Source: Impatiens glandulifera (Eukaryota > Streptophyta > Magnoliopsida > Ericales > Balsaminaceae). From it: a stretch of DNA of 64,000 nucleotides. This document shows positions 32,662 to 44,097 of this stretch, in pieces; within the stretch, counting starts at the first letter, position 1, and each line of letters begins with the position of its first letter. Below the pieces are notes generated by a model. It ran no database searches, had not been told where the DNA came from, and worked only from the letters and a program-made list of their open reading frames with translations. The DNA is taken from positions 43,744,242 to 43,808,241 of the forward strand of contig NC_061867.1 of assembly GCF_907164915.1 (NCBI RefSeq), read 5' to 3'. The translations under genes were made by a program, and so were the position numbers.

Positions 32662-32830
32662 TTTTTTGGGAAAACGATTTATTGTCATTTCATTAAAAAA
32701 ACCCAAAACGGGGAAAAAAACGGACATAGTCTCCTTTAACTTTCTAACAAACCTAGAAAGTTAAAGTTAGGTTCAAGTAAACAAACATTCAATCAAAGTA
32801 AACACGAGACTTACAATCAATCATAAGAAA

Positions 32831-35800
32831 CTAACTAACTTTCGAAAAATTAAAAGACGTCACTTTGTCATAATCGATTTTCCACTCCCGGCAAAGGGTC
32901 CATTCACGCTCACCTTTGGGAACCCGTCTCCACGTACCGATTAGCGCACCACAATCAAACACGATATCTCTCCATACATGCTCAACGTCACGGCGAACTC
33001 TCCCAAAAACTCTTGCGTTTCTCTCCGCCCATACATGATAAACAATGGCAGCAAAACCACATTTGAAGACATTGGCTGGAAATCTATTACCTTTAGCTTT
33101 GATGCGGGCAACAACAATGATCTCATCCCATGAACCCGGTAAATGAACAAAGCCCAAAGCCAATGTGAACTTACTCCAAAGGGACTTAACAAACGGGCAG
33201 CTCCCAAACAAGTGGCAAATAGACTCCGTATTCCCATCACAAAGCAAACAATTAGCATCCGGAATGTCCATGTAGGCAAGAATCCGATCCCGGGTATTAA
33301 GCCTACCCCGTAAAGCCAACCATAGGATGAAACGATGCCTCAGAATGACTTTTGAAGACCAAACGAGAGCAGCCCAATCGACAATTTGACCTTTTTCTCT
33401 AATAACATTCCAAACTATTCTCGACTTCAATTTACCATCTTCCTCGGCAACCCAAGAGTGAACATCAGCCCTATCGCTTAGACGAATTCTACTCAAATAG
33501 TCTAATACTCGTCTTCCTTCCGGAACTCGTCTAATAATTGAAACCCAAAGCCCAGCATCAATGTCGCCAATCGTGGCAGCCGCACAATCCCTTCTTATTC
33601 TCAAACCTCGAAATTCCTCCTTAGTAATCAACGGCTGGTTTTCAAACCAAGGATCGTGCCAAAAGAGAGTACCACACCCATCCCCAATACGAATATCAAA
33701 AATCAAACCGAGGCTGTTTTTTAGATTCAAATTTTTCTTCAACGACCAAGTCATATCATCCGTGATTTTACAAGTCCATATGCTCAATTCGCGCTTCAAA
33801 AACCGAGAGTGCACCCACTTGACCCATAGAGAATCTTGTTTAGTTTGTAAAGCCCAAAAATGTTTGTAGGTAACAGCCCGATTCCACTCAATACAGCTCC
33901 TCAGTCCAATACCACCTTCGTCTTTCGGTTTGCAAACGTCGATCCACTTGACTTTCTTTCCACCACGACCTTGGCTGCCCCAAATAAAATTACGCATGAT
34001 AGTATCGAGCTCTTTCATAACTTTCTTCGGGAGCACAATTTGCTGACACCAGTAACCGATTAATCCCATGACCACGCTTCCAACCAACTCAATTCTGCCC
34101 GCGTATGAAAGCTTCTTGGCTGCCCACCCCATAACGACGTTTTTAACTTTTTCAATGAGCGACCTACAATGAACAATTTGAATCTGTCTTGTTGTGAGTG
34201 GAATGCCCAAATAACGAACCGGAAACGAACCCTCGGGGATGCCCATAATGTCTTGTATCCTAGCCTTTGTCTCATCATCAACACCGCCATAGAACGCTGC
34301 ACTTTTATCTACATTAATTGATAAGCCTGTAACATCAGAAAAGAAGTTAAGCGCATCTTTTATAGTTTTAATGGTCTCAACATCGGCATGAGCAAGTAAG
34401 AACAAGTCGTCTGCAAAACATAAATGAGTGATCTTCTCCTCTTCGCAGAAAGGGTGGAAAGTGTAATGGCGATTCTTTCGGAATGTCGTTAAGACACTCT
34501 CAAAGACCTCCATGATCAACACGAAGATATAAGAAGAGAGAGGATCGCCCTGCCTCACACCATTTTCGCCCTTGAAATAGCCCCCGTGTACACCATTAAC
34601 GCAAAAAATAAAGTGGGAGGTAGAGACACACTGCATAATCCAATCAATGTAAATTCTAGGAAAACCAGAAACAACAAGAAAGTCATGAATAGTTCCCCAT
34701 TTAACGGAATCAAATGCCTTACGAATATCAATTTTAAACGCAACTCGAGGAGAAATCTTCCTTCTCCCATAACCCTTAAGAAAATTCTGCATTAGAAAGA
34801 TGTTATGCGATATAGACCTACCGGGTATGAAAGCAGATTGTCCTAGACTCACTATTTTAGAAATAACTCTTTGAAAGCGCTTAGAGAGAATTTTAGAAAT
34901 AATTTTATACACAACATTACAGCAGGAAATGGGACGAAAATCTTGTATTTTTTCGGGCACGAAGTTTTTGGGAATAAGCTTAAGCACAGTAACATTCCAT
35001 TGGGTCAACATTTTCCTATTACGAAAGAATTCAAGCACCCCCTCTGTAATATCATTACCCACAATACCCCAATTAGCTTTAAAAAACTCCGCATTAAAAC
35101 CGTCAGGCCCAGGGTTCTTATTGCCGTTGATGCTAGCCAGAGCATTTCTAACTTCTTCTCTCGAAACAACTCTAACAAGATCCCGACTATCCTCAGCAGT
35201 AATTCTTTTGTCAACGATCTGATATAGAGTATTGAGATGACTGAGATGCTGCCCGGTTTTAGTACCCATAAGACCACGATAGAATTGGACAGCCAAATCC
35301 AGAATTTGATCCTGTCCATGCGCAAAATCCCCATTATCCTTCATAAGTCTTTGGACACTGTTCCGAAGATTCCTAGATGAACACTTACGGTAGAAGAAAG
35401 TCGTGTTCTTGTCCCCAAGAGAGACCCAATTCTGTCTCGACTTCTGTCTCGCGAAACTCTCCTCCATATAACTGAGCTCTCTAAATTTTGCAAGGGCAGA
35501 TTTTTCCTCCTCCCGAAGAAGATCATCAATGTCATCATGAAGAAATCGGGATTGAACCTCCTCAAGATCAGCTCTTGCAGCCATGAACCTTTTTGATATG
35601 TTGCTGAATTTTCTACGATCAAACTTAATAAGTTGGTTTTTAAGAAGCCTCAATTTCTTCGACACTCGAAACATATTAGAGCCGTCCACATGAGTATTCC
35701 AGACCTCATTGAGAATGTCCTTGAACTTATCATTTTCCATCCAAAAGTTGAAAATTTTTAAGGGGCGTTTCACTTTCTTCTCCTTCTCCCAATAGAGCTT

Positions 35801-36484
35801 AAGTGGACAATGATCAGAGATTCCCGGGTTAAGAATATGAACATGACTTCTAGGATATTTAGTAGCCCAAGTCGAATTAATAAGACCTCTATCAATCCTG
35901 CTCCTTCTGATCTGCTCATCACCTCTCATGGAGGACCAAGTAAACAAGTTTCCGGAATTAGTCGGTTCAACACACCTAATGTCACGAATACACTCATTAA
36001 AGTCAATCATGTCTTGAGTGATATCAGATTCAGGGCTCCTCTCATTCTCAAATCTAGTAACATTAAAGTCCCCAATAACAGCCCAAGGATGATCATCATC
36101 AATCTTAGCCTTCAAACAGTTCCATAAAATCCTTCTATCCGATCCCGAGTTACAACCACAAACAATAGCCAAACGAAAGAGATTGTCATCAACTTTGTTT
36201 TTGACTTCAACCATTATGACTTGATCAGAAGAATGAATCATCTTGATATCATCCACATCACTGTTCCAAGCTACCCAAATTCTGCCGGTCCTCTTGTTAG
36301 AATTGTGTAACAAATTCCAGTTTCTGTCCATACAAAGGCCTTTGATGCGATCAACGTTGCGCTCCTTCACCTTTGTTTCAAGAATACCAAAAATAACAAG
36401 CTTCTGCTCATCAATGATCTTCCGAATTTCCTTGCTTTTAATGGGATCATTGAGGCCCCGTATATTCCATGTCATAATATTCAT
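32831..36484 (-). CDS. LINE ORF2: AP endonuclease, reverse transcriptase, zf-RVT (1217 aa)
   Basis: The enzyme nicks target DNA and copies the LINE RNA at the nick (target-primed reverse transcription). Start Met 36484 opens directly on the endonuclease: W6-N7 and E36 match its conserved metal-site residues, and SDH at residues 223-225 is the catalytic His motif. Reverse transcriptase follows: FRPISCCNVVYKIISKILS, QSAFIPGRSI, AFKIDIRKAFDSVKWG, GVRQGDPLSSYIF and the catalytic FADD at 690-693. The C-terminal plant zf-RVT domain is seen as LWLALRGRLNTRDRI and CLLCDGNTESICHLFGSCPF. No stop or frameshift in 1217 codons. Its ATG overlaps the stop of the preceding ORF as ATGA (36484-36481), so translation may depend on reinitiation. 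Confidence 0.95.
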   Translation of the reverse strand: MNIMTWNIRGLNDPIKSKEIRKIIDEQKLVIFGILETKVKERNVDRIKGLCMDRNWNLLHNSNKRTGRIWVAWNSDVDDIKMIHSSDQVIMVEVKNKVDDNLFRLAIVCGCNSGSDRRILWNCLKAKIDDDHPWAVIGDFNVTRFENERSPESDITQDMIDFNECIRDIRCVEPTNSGNLFTWSSMRGDEQIRRSRIDRGLINSTWATKYPRSHVHILNPGISDHCPLKLYWEKEKKVKRPLKIFNFWMENDKFKDILNEVWNTHVDGSNMFRVSKKLRLLKNQLIKFDRRKFSNISKRFMAARADLEEVQSRFLHDDIDDLLREEEKSALAKFRELSYMEESFARQKSRQNWVSLGDKNTTFFYRKCSSRNLRNSVQRLMKDNGDFAHGQDQILDLAVQFYRGLMGTKTGQHLSHLNTLYQIVDKRITAEDSRDLVRVVSREEVRNALASINGNKNPGPDGFNAEFFKANWGIVGNDITEGVLEFFRNRKMLTQWNVTVLKLIPKNFVPEKIQDFRPISCCNVVYKIISKILSKRFQRVISKIVSLGQSAFIPGRSISHNIFLMQNFLKGYGRRKISPRVAFKIDIRKAFDSVKWGTIHDFLVVSGFPRIYIDWIMQCVSTSHFIFCVNGVHGGYFKGENGVRQGDPLSSYIFVLIMEVFESVLTTFRKNRHYTFHPFCEEEKITHLCFADDLFLLAHADVETIKTIKDALNFFSDVTGLSINVDKSAAFYGGVDDETKARIQDIMGIPEGSFPVRYLGIPLTTRQIQIVHCRSLIEKVKNVVMGWAAKKLSYAGRIELVGSVVMGLIGYWCQQIVLPKKVMKELDTIMRNFIWGSQGRGGKKVKWIDVCKPKDEGGIGLRSCIEWNRAVTYKHFWALQTKQDSLWVKWVHSRFLKRELSIWTCKITDDMTWSLKKNLNLKNSLGLIFDIRIGDGCGTLFWHDPWFENQPLITKEEFRGLRIRRDCAAATIGDIDAGLWVSIIRRVPEGRRVLDYLSRIRLSDRADVHSWVAEEDGKLKSRIVWNVIREKGQIVDWAALVWSSKVILRHRFILWLALRGRLNTRDRILAYMDIPDANCLLCDGNTESICHLFGSCPFVKSLWSKFTLALGFVHLPGSWDEIIVVARIKAKGNRFPANVFKCGFAAIVYHVWAERNARVFGRVRRDVEHVWRDIVFDCGALIGTWRRVPKGEREWTLCREWKIDYDKVTSFNFSKVS

Positions 36485-39400
36485 GAATGGATATACGGGT
36501 TAGACTCCTGAATTTCACTGTCCTCATGGCTATTAAGAACATCCATTTTATGATCCCCTTCAACACTGCTTTCACTTTCAGAAAATCCATAGGAGTCTTT
36601 GCTGTCCTCGATGGCCACGGTTTGATTTTCATAATGGTGGAGACTAGAATCAATCTTATTGAAATTACAATCACCCATCAGACCAATATCAGTTTGCTTA
36701 CTACTATTAGGAGCCTGATTTGCTGAAACAACAACATTCACACCAGCCACATCATCTTTAGAGACAGCCAACGAAGATACTGCCAACTTAACCCCACCAG
36801 ATTCAGACCCAGCAAGATCAGCAATTGAACCAGAAAACCCAGCTAAACTATTCAGAAACCCATCAATCCCAGAATCCACCCTTGTGGGCTTATCAGACCC
36901 ATCAGACCCAACACAACCAAGACCTGTTAAACCAGAAAAACCAACCAAACCAGACTTTGAAACTGCCAATTTAGAACCAACCGTCGCATACCGATTTGCC
37001 AAACCAGACCCATTATATTCAATCCCTGCTGGACCAGACAAACCATCCTCAACTGCCTTGAAGACTGTCAAACCAGAATCCACTATTCCAAGCCGATCCA
37101 AGTCATACTTTGCAATTCCAGATTCATCAAATTGGACCTCTGTTGACCCTGTAATACCAATAATAGTTGTTTTGGAGACAATCAACCCAGAAAAATTTGA
37201 TTCAGAACGATCAAATTCAGGCTCTATCGCTTCAGGACCTGCTGTATGGTGTTCTCTAACGAGTAACTCAGTCAAATCATTGTTTCTTAGAACCTGTTGA
37301 AGCCCAATTCTGCTATTATATTTATCATTACTAGTATTATTAACATGAATATCCTCATGAGCATTTCCAGTCCAAGCTTTAACATCAAACCTATGATTGA
37401 CACTAATCCGGTCGATTATTGAGCATTCCTCAGTCCTCTCAGCATCACAATCAACAATATAGACTGAATCCTTAGCCGCTCTTAAAGGTCCTTGGTTAAA
37501 AACATTAATTAGAAGTCTCATCTTGTCATTAAGGGCTGAAGAAAAATTGTGACCCACAGAATTTGGATTACTGTCAAAATCAGCAACATTAAGATCCAAG
37601 GAATCAGGCTCCAGGCTAATCTCTAGCTTGGATGAGATTTTGCATGGGGTAGAAGACCTTAGAACAGAGATCACCTTTTCACTGGACAATTTCTGAGCTA
37701 GATTCATCACCCCATCATCTCGAGCATTCACATCCCCTTGAAAAATGGATCCACGATCCTGATTAAAGACATCACTGTCCTGACCAGGAGATACCCAATC
37801 CTGCAGAGAATAATCACAGTTCTTGTTCATGGAATTTCGTTTTTGATTTCCTGATTCAGTTCGACCAAGTTCATCACCATTCACATGATTGGACTTACAT
37901 GAATACTGATCCTAGCCCTGACCTTGCCCAGTCCTAGCTCTCTTTTGAACCCAGACTTGCCTTAGCTGTTTCTTTTTATTCAATCCCAACCCATTGGTTT
38001 TCTTAGCCACCTGCTTATAAGACAACCTGCCTGCCTTCACATTTCCAACATTCACATTCAGATTTGCTTTCTCATGATGACCAGATATATGAACCAGCTG
38101 ATCCACTTTCTGAACATCCAACTTACCATGACCCTTGACATTATTTCTAATCCAGTCACGTTTGACAATCTTCTTTGCCTTGACCCAGTTCTGTTTCTTC
38201 AGGCGTTTCTGCCTGGAGTTACCCTTAGATCTAGCACCAAAACTTACAAGTTTCCCAGACTTCAAATATTTATTCAGACCATCCACTATTTGAGCTCCAA
38301 CTTCAAAACTTACAAGCTTCCCAGACTTCAAGACTTCAATACTCTATATAGACCATCAACATTTCCAGTATCAACCTTATCAGCATCAGACCGGTTGTCA
38401 AAATTCTTGCTCGCTTGAACTTTATTCGCATGATTCTGATCAGAATGTTGAGTTGAAGACACAGAATTTCCAGAAACATCCTTTTATTCAGACCAGTAGC
38501 TAAGGAAGGGGCACAAAAACTGGGGCTATTGAAGTTGTTAGGAGAACAAGCATTATTAATGGGACAGTTTTTAATGGAATGGGTGAAGGTGCTGCATCTA
38601 GTACAACGATTTGGTCTCCATTCATATTGCACCCCAATAGTAAAAATATTTCCCAGTCTATCTTACATTTCAAGCTTCAAGGGGAGATAGCTGGCTGGAT
38701 GAATTTCCACACTAACCCTTGCAACTGATGCCCTTTCATACCCCTCCATGGCTGGGTCAAACATCAAGGGCTTCCCAAGCATGCTAGCAACATATGCAAG
38801 CCCAATAGGATTGCAAATATGTGGGGGAATGTTCTTGAATTGCACCCAGATCTGTTCAAATTCAGGAGGCTTGCAATTTGTATTGAGTGTCTCGGTCCAT
38901 TTGTAAATTTTGAGCATATGGTTCCTGATGAAGACATATTCTGCGTTTATAATTTCCTGAAGCTCACTTCCATTACGGAAAGTGAGAAAGTAAAACCCAT
39001 AATCGTTAACAGTCACCTTCTTAAGCCCATTCTTCTCCCATAGCTCCAGTAGAGAATTTCTAACAGTATTAAAATGAACCTTTATGTTACCCATAAAGTG
39101 ACCCACTAAAACAGATTCCCAAGCCTTAACACAGGTTTCTTCAATTTCAGGGGGAAGCTTGAATTTGTGGGGTTGGTCAAGGGTAATTGCAGCCAATAAG
39201 ACAGTATTCACTTTAAATTTCCCTTTTTCAAGGTCCGGAACAGCAAACTTATTCCAAACATTGCCTTCCTGCCAAGATCTATTGGGATTGTTTCTAACAG
39301 AATATACCCTGGCTTTCGGGCACTTAGAAACTTCCCTAATAAAATCAACAGACTAATCGACAACTGTGTCATACTGGTCCTTACTGAAGAGATTCCAGTC

Positions 39401-39544
39401 CTGCAAGAAATGGACCTTAAACTGGTCACTAAGTAGATCACAACGGTCCTTTGCCATAACAACCTCCTGCATTCGAATCTGGAGCAGAATCTTTTTGATC
39501 TTATTTCGAAGTCCAGTCAAATTGGAGATCTCATTTTTATTCAT
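36481..39544 (-). pseudogene. LINE ORF1-like protein: DUF4283 plus CCHC knuckle, Ser-rich tail (broken)
   Basis: Presumed RNA-binding protein of the LINE particle. Start Met 39544 overlaps the upstream ORF stop as ATGA. The first part leads to a DUF4283 domain (SVLVGHFMGNIKVHFNTVRN, GFYFLTFRNGSELQEI, EFEQIWVQFKNIPPHI, YVASMLGKPLMFDP), then a zinc-knuckle region with CTRCSTFTHSIKNCP. A Lys/Arg-rich stretch (about 38250-37920) and a ~470-residue Ser/Gly/Asp-rich tail follow, ending at TGA 36481-36483. Lesions: TAG at 39353-39355, TAA at 38663-38665, a frame change near 38336, TAG at 37912-37914. The frame is otherwise consistent, so the ancestral product was about 1000 residues, long for a plant LINE ORF1. 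Confidence 0.75.
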
Positions 39545-42500
39545 CCTCCAGGTAGGGGAATTTTTGTAGAATTTGGTTGACCCTGAGCATGAGGAGCATT
39601 TGTTTCAGAAGACCTACAACTAGCTTCAGGGGCAGGACCACCTAGTGGATTAACACCCTCTTTATGTACATTGTTAACTTTCTCAACCCACCTTACCCGT
39701 TTGCTACCAGCAGGGGCATTATTGGCTGACCCAACTCTTAATAGTATATCAACATTAGAATCTGCCTTTCCAGTGTGAGATCTCACCCTTTTACCCTGGT
39801 TAAGATTCGGCCTTGAACTAGTCCCACTACTATTATCAGATCTTTTGGAACCTTTCCCATCATGAACCCTTAACTTAGGATCATTATCAAATAGAGGAGA
39901 GAAAATCCCAACATATTCAGACCCTAAATTTGGAAGTTCAAAATCTGCCGAACATTCATTAGGAGCAGGATCAGGGATGACAACTGGAGTAGATGAACTA
40001 GCCGCAGGCTCTTGCATTTTATTGACTGCTTTGATTTTGGCAATCAACTCATCACATTGCCTCTCTTCAAAAGAGTCAGAAAACTCAAAACCAGTAGAAT
40101 CTTCCTTGTTTAAAGTACAAATGCCTTGACTTGCTGGAAGTTTGGAACTAGACTTGCTGCATAAACTCTGCTGCGAATCAGAAAGCTCATGATCAATAAT
40201 GATTAGATCAAGCGCATCATTTATAGCATTCTTAAGTTCATTGCTCACAAGCTTTTTTGGTTTTCTTCTCCCAGCCTTTGGTTTGCTGCTAATAGCTTCA
40301 ACAGACCTAGAATTACTATATTTGGCGTAAGACCCCGCATTTTCAGAAGATTTATAGCTAGGGGATTGAGATAAGTCAAAATTAGCTTGTGAGAATTGTT
40401 TATCAGGACTGGACTCAAGGAACCCAACATTGACAATATCATCAGACCGAGCAAGAGTAGCAGGACATCGATCAGAAACAAAACCAATGGGTCCAATATT
40501 AGACTGCAACGCTGAAGAGTGGACAGTAGAGGGAAATAATGCAGGCTACCAAGAATAGACTCATTCCCATTATGAACCGAGTCATTAGTGCCAATAGACC
40601 GAGAGACATCCGGCACAGAGTGCACACGCTTAGAAAAAGCATTCAAAGTACCAGCAGGAGCAGAGACCTCCAACAGTTTCGGCTTCCTTCTCAATTTTTT
40701 AACTAACTTTTTTGTTCTTGCTCCAGGAGTAACTGGATCAACTTCAGTACCATCAATAAAAGATGGGTCCATCATATGTTCACAAGATCTAATAGCTGCA
40801 GAAACCTCTTTAGATTTATCAATTGAAAGGGCAGGAACGAGTTCAATGCTAGAGCCATCTGTCTTAACAAAAGTAGAAAGACCCATGTTATCAGCTATTA
40901 TTAAATCCTCTACACGCGGCAAGATATTATGATCTGCTGCAGGCCTTGAAGAAGACCCAGGCTCATAACCAGAATCGGAGTCAGAATAGACCCAAATAAT
41001 CCCAGGTTCAACCGCATCAGAAATGTTAGGACCAACCCTCATCACAGAAGTGTCTTTAGTTAAACAAATGGCATCAGAATTAAGGATATCTTCAGATTTG
41101 AGCAAATAGTCATCAACCATCTTCAACCCAGGGTTTGCAGCAGGAATAACACTGACCAAAGAACAAGGTCGATCCTGACTAAGAACATGATATGAAAGCA
41201 TCTTCTGGCTAGCCACAACAGGTTCAGTCCCAAGACAATGCCTCACAGCCCTCTCAGCAACAAAAACAGGATCATCATTTCCACCAGTCAAATCAGCTAC
41301 ATCACCACAACAAGAGACAACAGCAAAACCCCTGTCCAAACTTCCATCAGACCTAAAGCTAGGACCACAAGTAGCACAATTTGAGCCAAGACTCACAACA
41401 TTAATCAGCTCCCCATTACATCCAGGTTTAGACACTAGACAAGAAGCATCAAAGCTAAAGGACCCAATAGCACCCGCTTCATCAGAACAGCATGAGGCAG
41501 CCACATCAAACTTAGCATCCTTGCATCCAGACTCAGACATCAAACATCTTGCAGCAGCAGGGCACCTAAGCAGGTTATCATCAGATTTCAAATCACAAGA
41601 AACATTAGCCATGACCAACCCAACACTTGAACAGCCACCATAAGACTCAAGCGCATCCGAAAGACCTGAACCAACCTCAGGACCCAAAACCAATTCAACA
41701 TCTGAACAAACAATTTTCAGCCCACCATCAGGACCAACTCCAGTCTGACCAGATATACCATCACCTATACTCAAACTGCACCCTGACCCACCTTTTAATA
41801 CTACCCCAAACCCAACATCACTAGGACCAACCACCATAGAATCCAAAGGAGCAGCCACACCACCAGACCCGATAGCATCAACTGAATCCAAACCCAAACA
41901 GCACCGTGACCCAACTAACAAATCAGCACCAGACTTAACATTACCCAAACTCCAAGTGCATCTTGACCCTGAGCAGACCCCAGGTTTACTGACTAACCCA
42001 GCATCTGAACATTCCGGCCTCATAGCATCACCAGAACATGAATCAACACCATCAATTACAGACACAGCAGCGACAGAACCCATAGGAGCACACACAACAA
42101 ACCCGATATGTTCAACGCCCGCAGGGTAAACCAGAATATCACCAGAATCCATAATATCAGTCAGTTTAGTCCCAGAAGAACAATACACAGAATCAGCACC
42201 TGATGGCTCAACATGCTCAATTACAGGAGGGGGTGCAATAAGGGATTCAGAGGATGAATCAAATGAGTTAAGTCTAGAATTAGGAACATTAATATTGACC
42301 TGTGCAGCAGTAACTCCCAACGCATTTACAGACAGCAATTCATCAACTGAAGAAGAGCTACTATCAATCCTAACCATGCAGTCACTAGCATTCCTAGACT
42401 GCAATACACTATCAGTTCCTAAATTCACATTGTCAATTGCAGTATCACATAATTTCCTATCAGAACCTAAACAATTATTAGCACAATGGTCCCCGATAGG

Positions 42501-42794
42501 ACTTAAGGCACTACATGCTTCAGAATGCGGGTCAAGGGATAAAGAAGACTTACCTGGAGCCTGTTTAGCCTTAAATTCAGAAGAACACTTGCCACCATCA
42601 CCAACAGAACTGCTCTTGATTGACTTGCCCTGTTTTGCATGGGATTTCAATGCGACTCTGACCCTCGTCGAGTTGCTGTTGGTCATGGGAACGGAAAGCA
42701 CTTTGTCAAGGCTGGATGAGTGATTAAGGGCAGCACCCCTTGCCCGAGTTACGACATCGAACGAGCGTGAGCCGGTCATGGGATAAACTATCAT
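39541..42794 (-). pseudogene. LINE upstream ORF, ~1080 codons, low-complexity (one frameshift)
   Basis: Unknown function. From Met 42794 (in-frame TAA just upstream) a frame runs 849 codons to 40245. Protein-like composition ends near 40510 and continues in the next frame (40509-39541), so a single frameshift is likely. The product is rich in Ser, Gly, Asp, Val and Cys with degenerate repeats (VGSRCCLGLDSVDAIGSGG, GVVLKGGSGCSLSIGDG), then Lys-rich patches (KAGRRKPKKLVSNE; KRVRWVEKVNNVHK). No domain is recognised. It ends in an ATGA overlap with the DUF4283 ORF. Alternatively it and the next ORF were one giant ORF1 now separated by a frameshift. Confidence 0.6.
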
Positions 42795-43622
42795 TTAGAG
42801 AGGATAGCCTACAAAGGAGCCACAGTAGTGTGAGTACTGCAACAATATGGGTGGGCGTAAGACGCAACAGGAATCCCTACTACCTAAACAAGGGCATGAA
42901 TGTGAGAAAGCAGACAAGAAATGGTCCACTCTCCCTTGGACCAGTCCGTAGCTAGTACAGCTTCCACCGGACCGGCCACTGATTTAAAGAGGCGAGAAGG
43001 ATAGTGCACTAGAGTCCGACCCGCGACCTCCGCGGTGAAGACTGAAGCCAAGGTCGAAGCCTCAACTAATACCTGTAATCGAAACGCGAAAGGAGAAGCT
43101 GAACCAACTGCAGCAAGCAGCAGTTCCCGAAATAGGACGACATAGCTGTTCTTCCGTCAACCAGCAAAGTGACGACCGGCGACGGGATGCAACAAGCTTC
43201 TGGAGACCATAAGACGCGCTTGCAATCGACCAGAAGGAGTAGGTGGGAAGGCGGCCGACTTCCGGAGAAGAAGCTCGGTCGCGGCAAGAATGTGATTCGT
43301 GCCGATCGTGCCAGGTGTGTTGTTCGTGCCGTAGGCGACCAAAATGCGAAATCCGATCCAGAGAGAGAGGCGATCTGCGACGAACGTTCATCAAATTTCT
43401 ACAGTTTTTTGTTTTTCCGATTTTGGTCGATTCATCCACCCATCGTGAGATTCCTTCGGTCAGAATGCGGAGGGAGAAGAGACGAACGCGAAGAGATGAA
43501 GTTGAGACTATTCCAACGTCGGAGGCGCCGCCGGCGATGAGTTTTCCGGTCGTGTCCGAAGTGAGAAATAAAGTCTCTAAAGCAACTTTCTCTCTCTAGC
43601 GCGTTTTTTGGGTTTAGGTTTT
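42795..43622 (-). promoter_or_regulatory. LINE 5' leader / internal promoter region
   Basis: About 830 bp, much more GC-rich than the LINE body, beginning in AACCTAAACCC and GAGAGAGAAAG near the 5' end. LINE leaders carry internal promoters; no specific element is identified. A 125-codon open frame (43439-43062, minus) lies inside and could be an upstream ORF or chance. Confidence 0.4.
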
Positions 43623-43636
43623 AACCTGCTAGGTTT
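43623..43636. repeat. LINE target-site duplication, right copy
   Basis: AACCTGCTAGGTTT, identical to 32648-32661, directly at the LINE 5' end, indicating a full-length rather than 5'-truncated insertion. Confidence 0.93.
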
Positions 43637-44097
43637 GTCTTTTACTTAATACGGTGACTGTTGGTTAGACAGTTGTCTGTACTTGAAAGATTTCCTTTCT
43701 GATTTATCCTGAAGTAGAAAGATCTTGTAGGACGGTCTTCTGCAGCCTGCAGACTGTCCTCAGACTTGTATGAATATGACAATGTTCAGTCTGTTCCTTT
43801 GGTATCGTTCTCAACAGATACCCGAAGTATCTTCTTGTGTTGGTCGGTCATTTGATTTAGCCTGATGACTTCCGGTTATTGACCGGCTGTCTGATGTTTC
43901 CAGCCTTCTTTTGAGCGGTCATGTTTCAGGTCGGTTTGATAACTTGACCGGTGGAGCTTCTTAACCGGTTGAGTGATCTGACCGGACGGTTTTCTCAATT
44001 CGGTTGGGTACTTTGACTGGTCCGGTTCTTTGTTCCTGCATGGAAGGTTTATTTATGTTAAGTTCTGTGAACCGGTCTAATTTTATCTAACACATAC

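Larger units (their letters stand above)
32662..43622 (-). mobile_element. Full-length L1-type LINE, ~10.96 kb, three-ORF layout
   Basis: Inserted in the copia 5' LTR with a perfect 14-bp target duplication and a poly(A) tail (T run at 32662-32667 on the plus strand). Minus-strand order: 5' leader (43622-42795), upstream ORF (42794-39541), DUF4283/zinc-knuckle ORF (39544-36481), endonuclease-RT ORF (36484-32831), 3' UTR of ~165 bp. Plant L1 elements are usually about 5-7 kb, so this is unusually long, mainly from the two long upstream ORFs. The perfect duplication and intact ORF2 point to a fairly recent insertion. Confidence 0.92.
19488..44092 (-). mobile_element. Ty1/copia element 2, Sirevirus-like, with nested LINE
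   Basis: Bounded by TGTTAG/CTAACA and a perfect 5-bp target duplication CATAC (19483-19487 and 44093-44097). Total 24,605 bp; without the LINE and its duplicated target it is about 13.6 kb, large for copia. Order on the minus strand: 5' LTR (interrupted), primer site, gag, protease, integrase, reverse transcriptase, RNase H, three accessory ORFs, polypurine tract, 3' LTR. The Met-tRNA primer site and the extra coding region after pol with coiled coils suggest the Sirevirus lineage. Stops and frameshifts in gag and pol make this copy defective. Confidence 0.95.
31862..44092 (-). repeat. 5' LTR of copia element 2, split by the LINE
   Basis: LTR halves 31862-32661 (800 bp) and 43637-44092 (456 bp) sum to 1256 bp, equal to the 3' LTR. 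TATA box at 32502-32495 (minus). The LINE separates the U3 half (43637-44092) from the TATA box and the R/U5 part, so this LTR cannot work as the original promoter. The first ~80 bp differ from the 3' LTR only by transitions. Confidence 0.95.

Noticed and set aside
36884..37300. Pro-rich plus-strand ORF of 138 codons
   Set aside because: Antisense of the Ser/Gly/Asp-rich tail of the LINE ORF; composition explains the open frame.
42295..42723. 142-codon plus-strand ORF
   Set aside because: Antisense of the LINE upstream ORF, without independent signals.
43062..43439. 125-codon ORF in the LINE leader
   Set aside because: Low-complexity Arg/Ser-rich frame in a GC-rich leader; several overlapping frames are equally open, so coding is unsupported.
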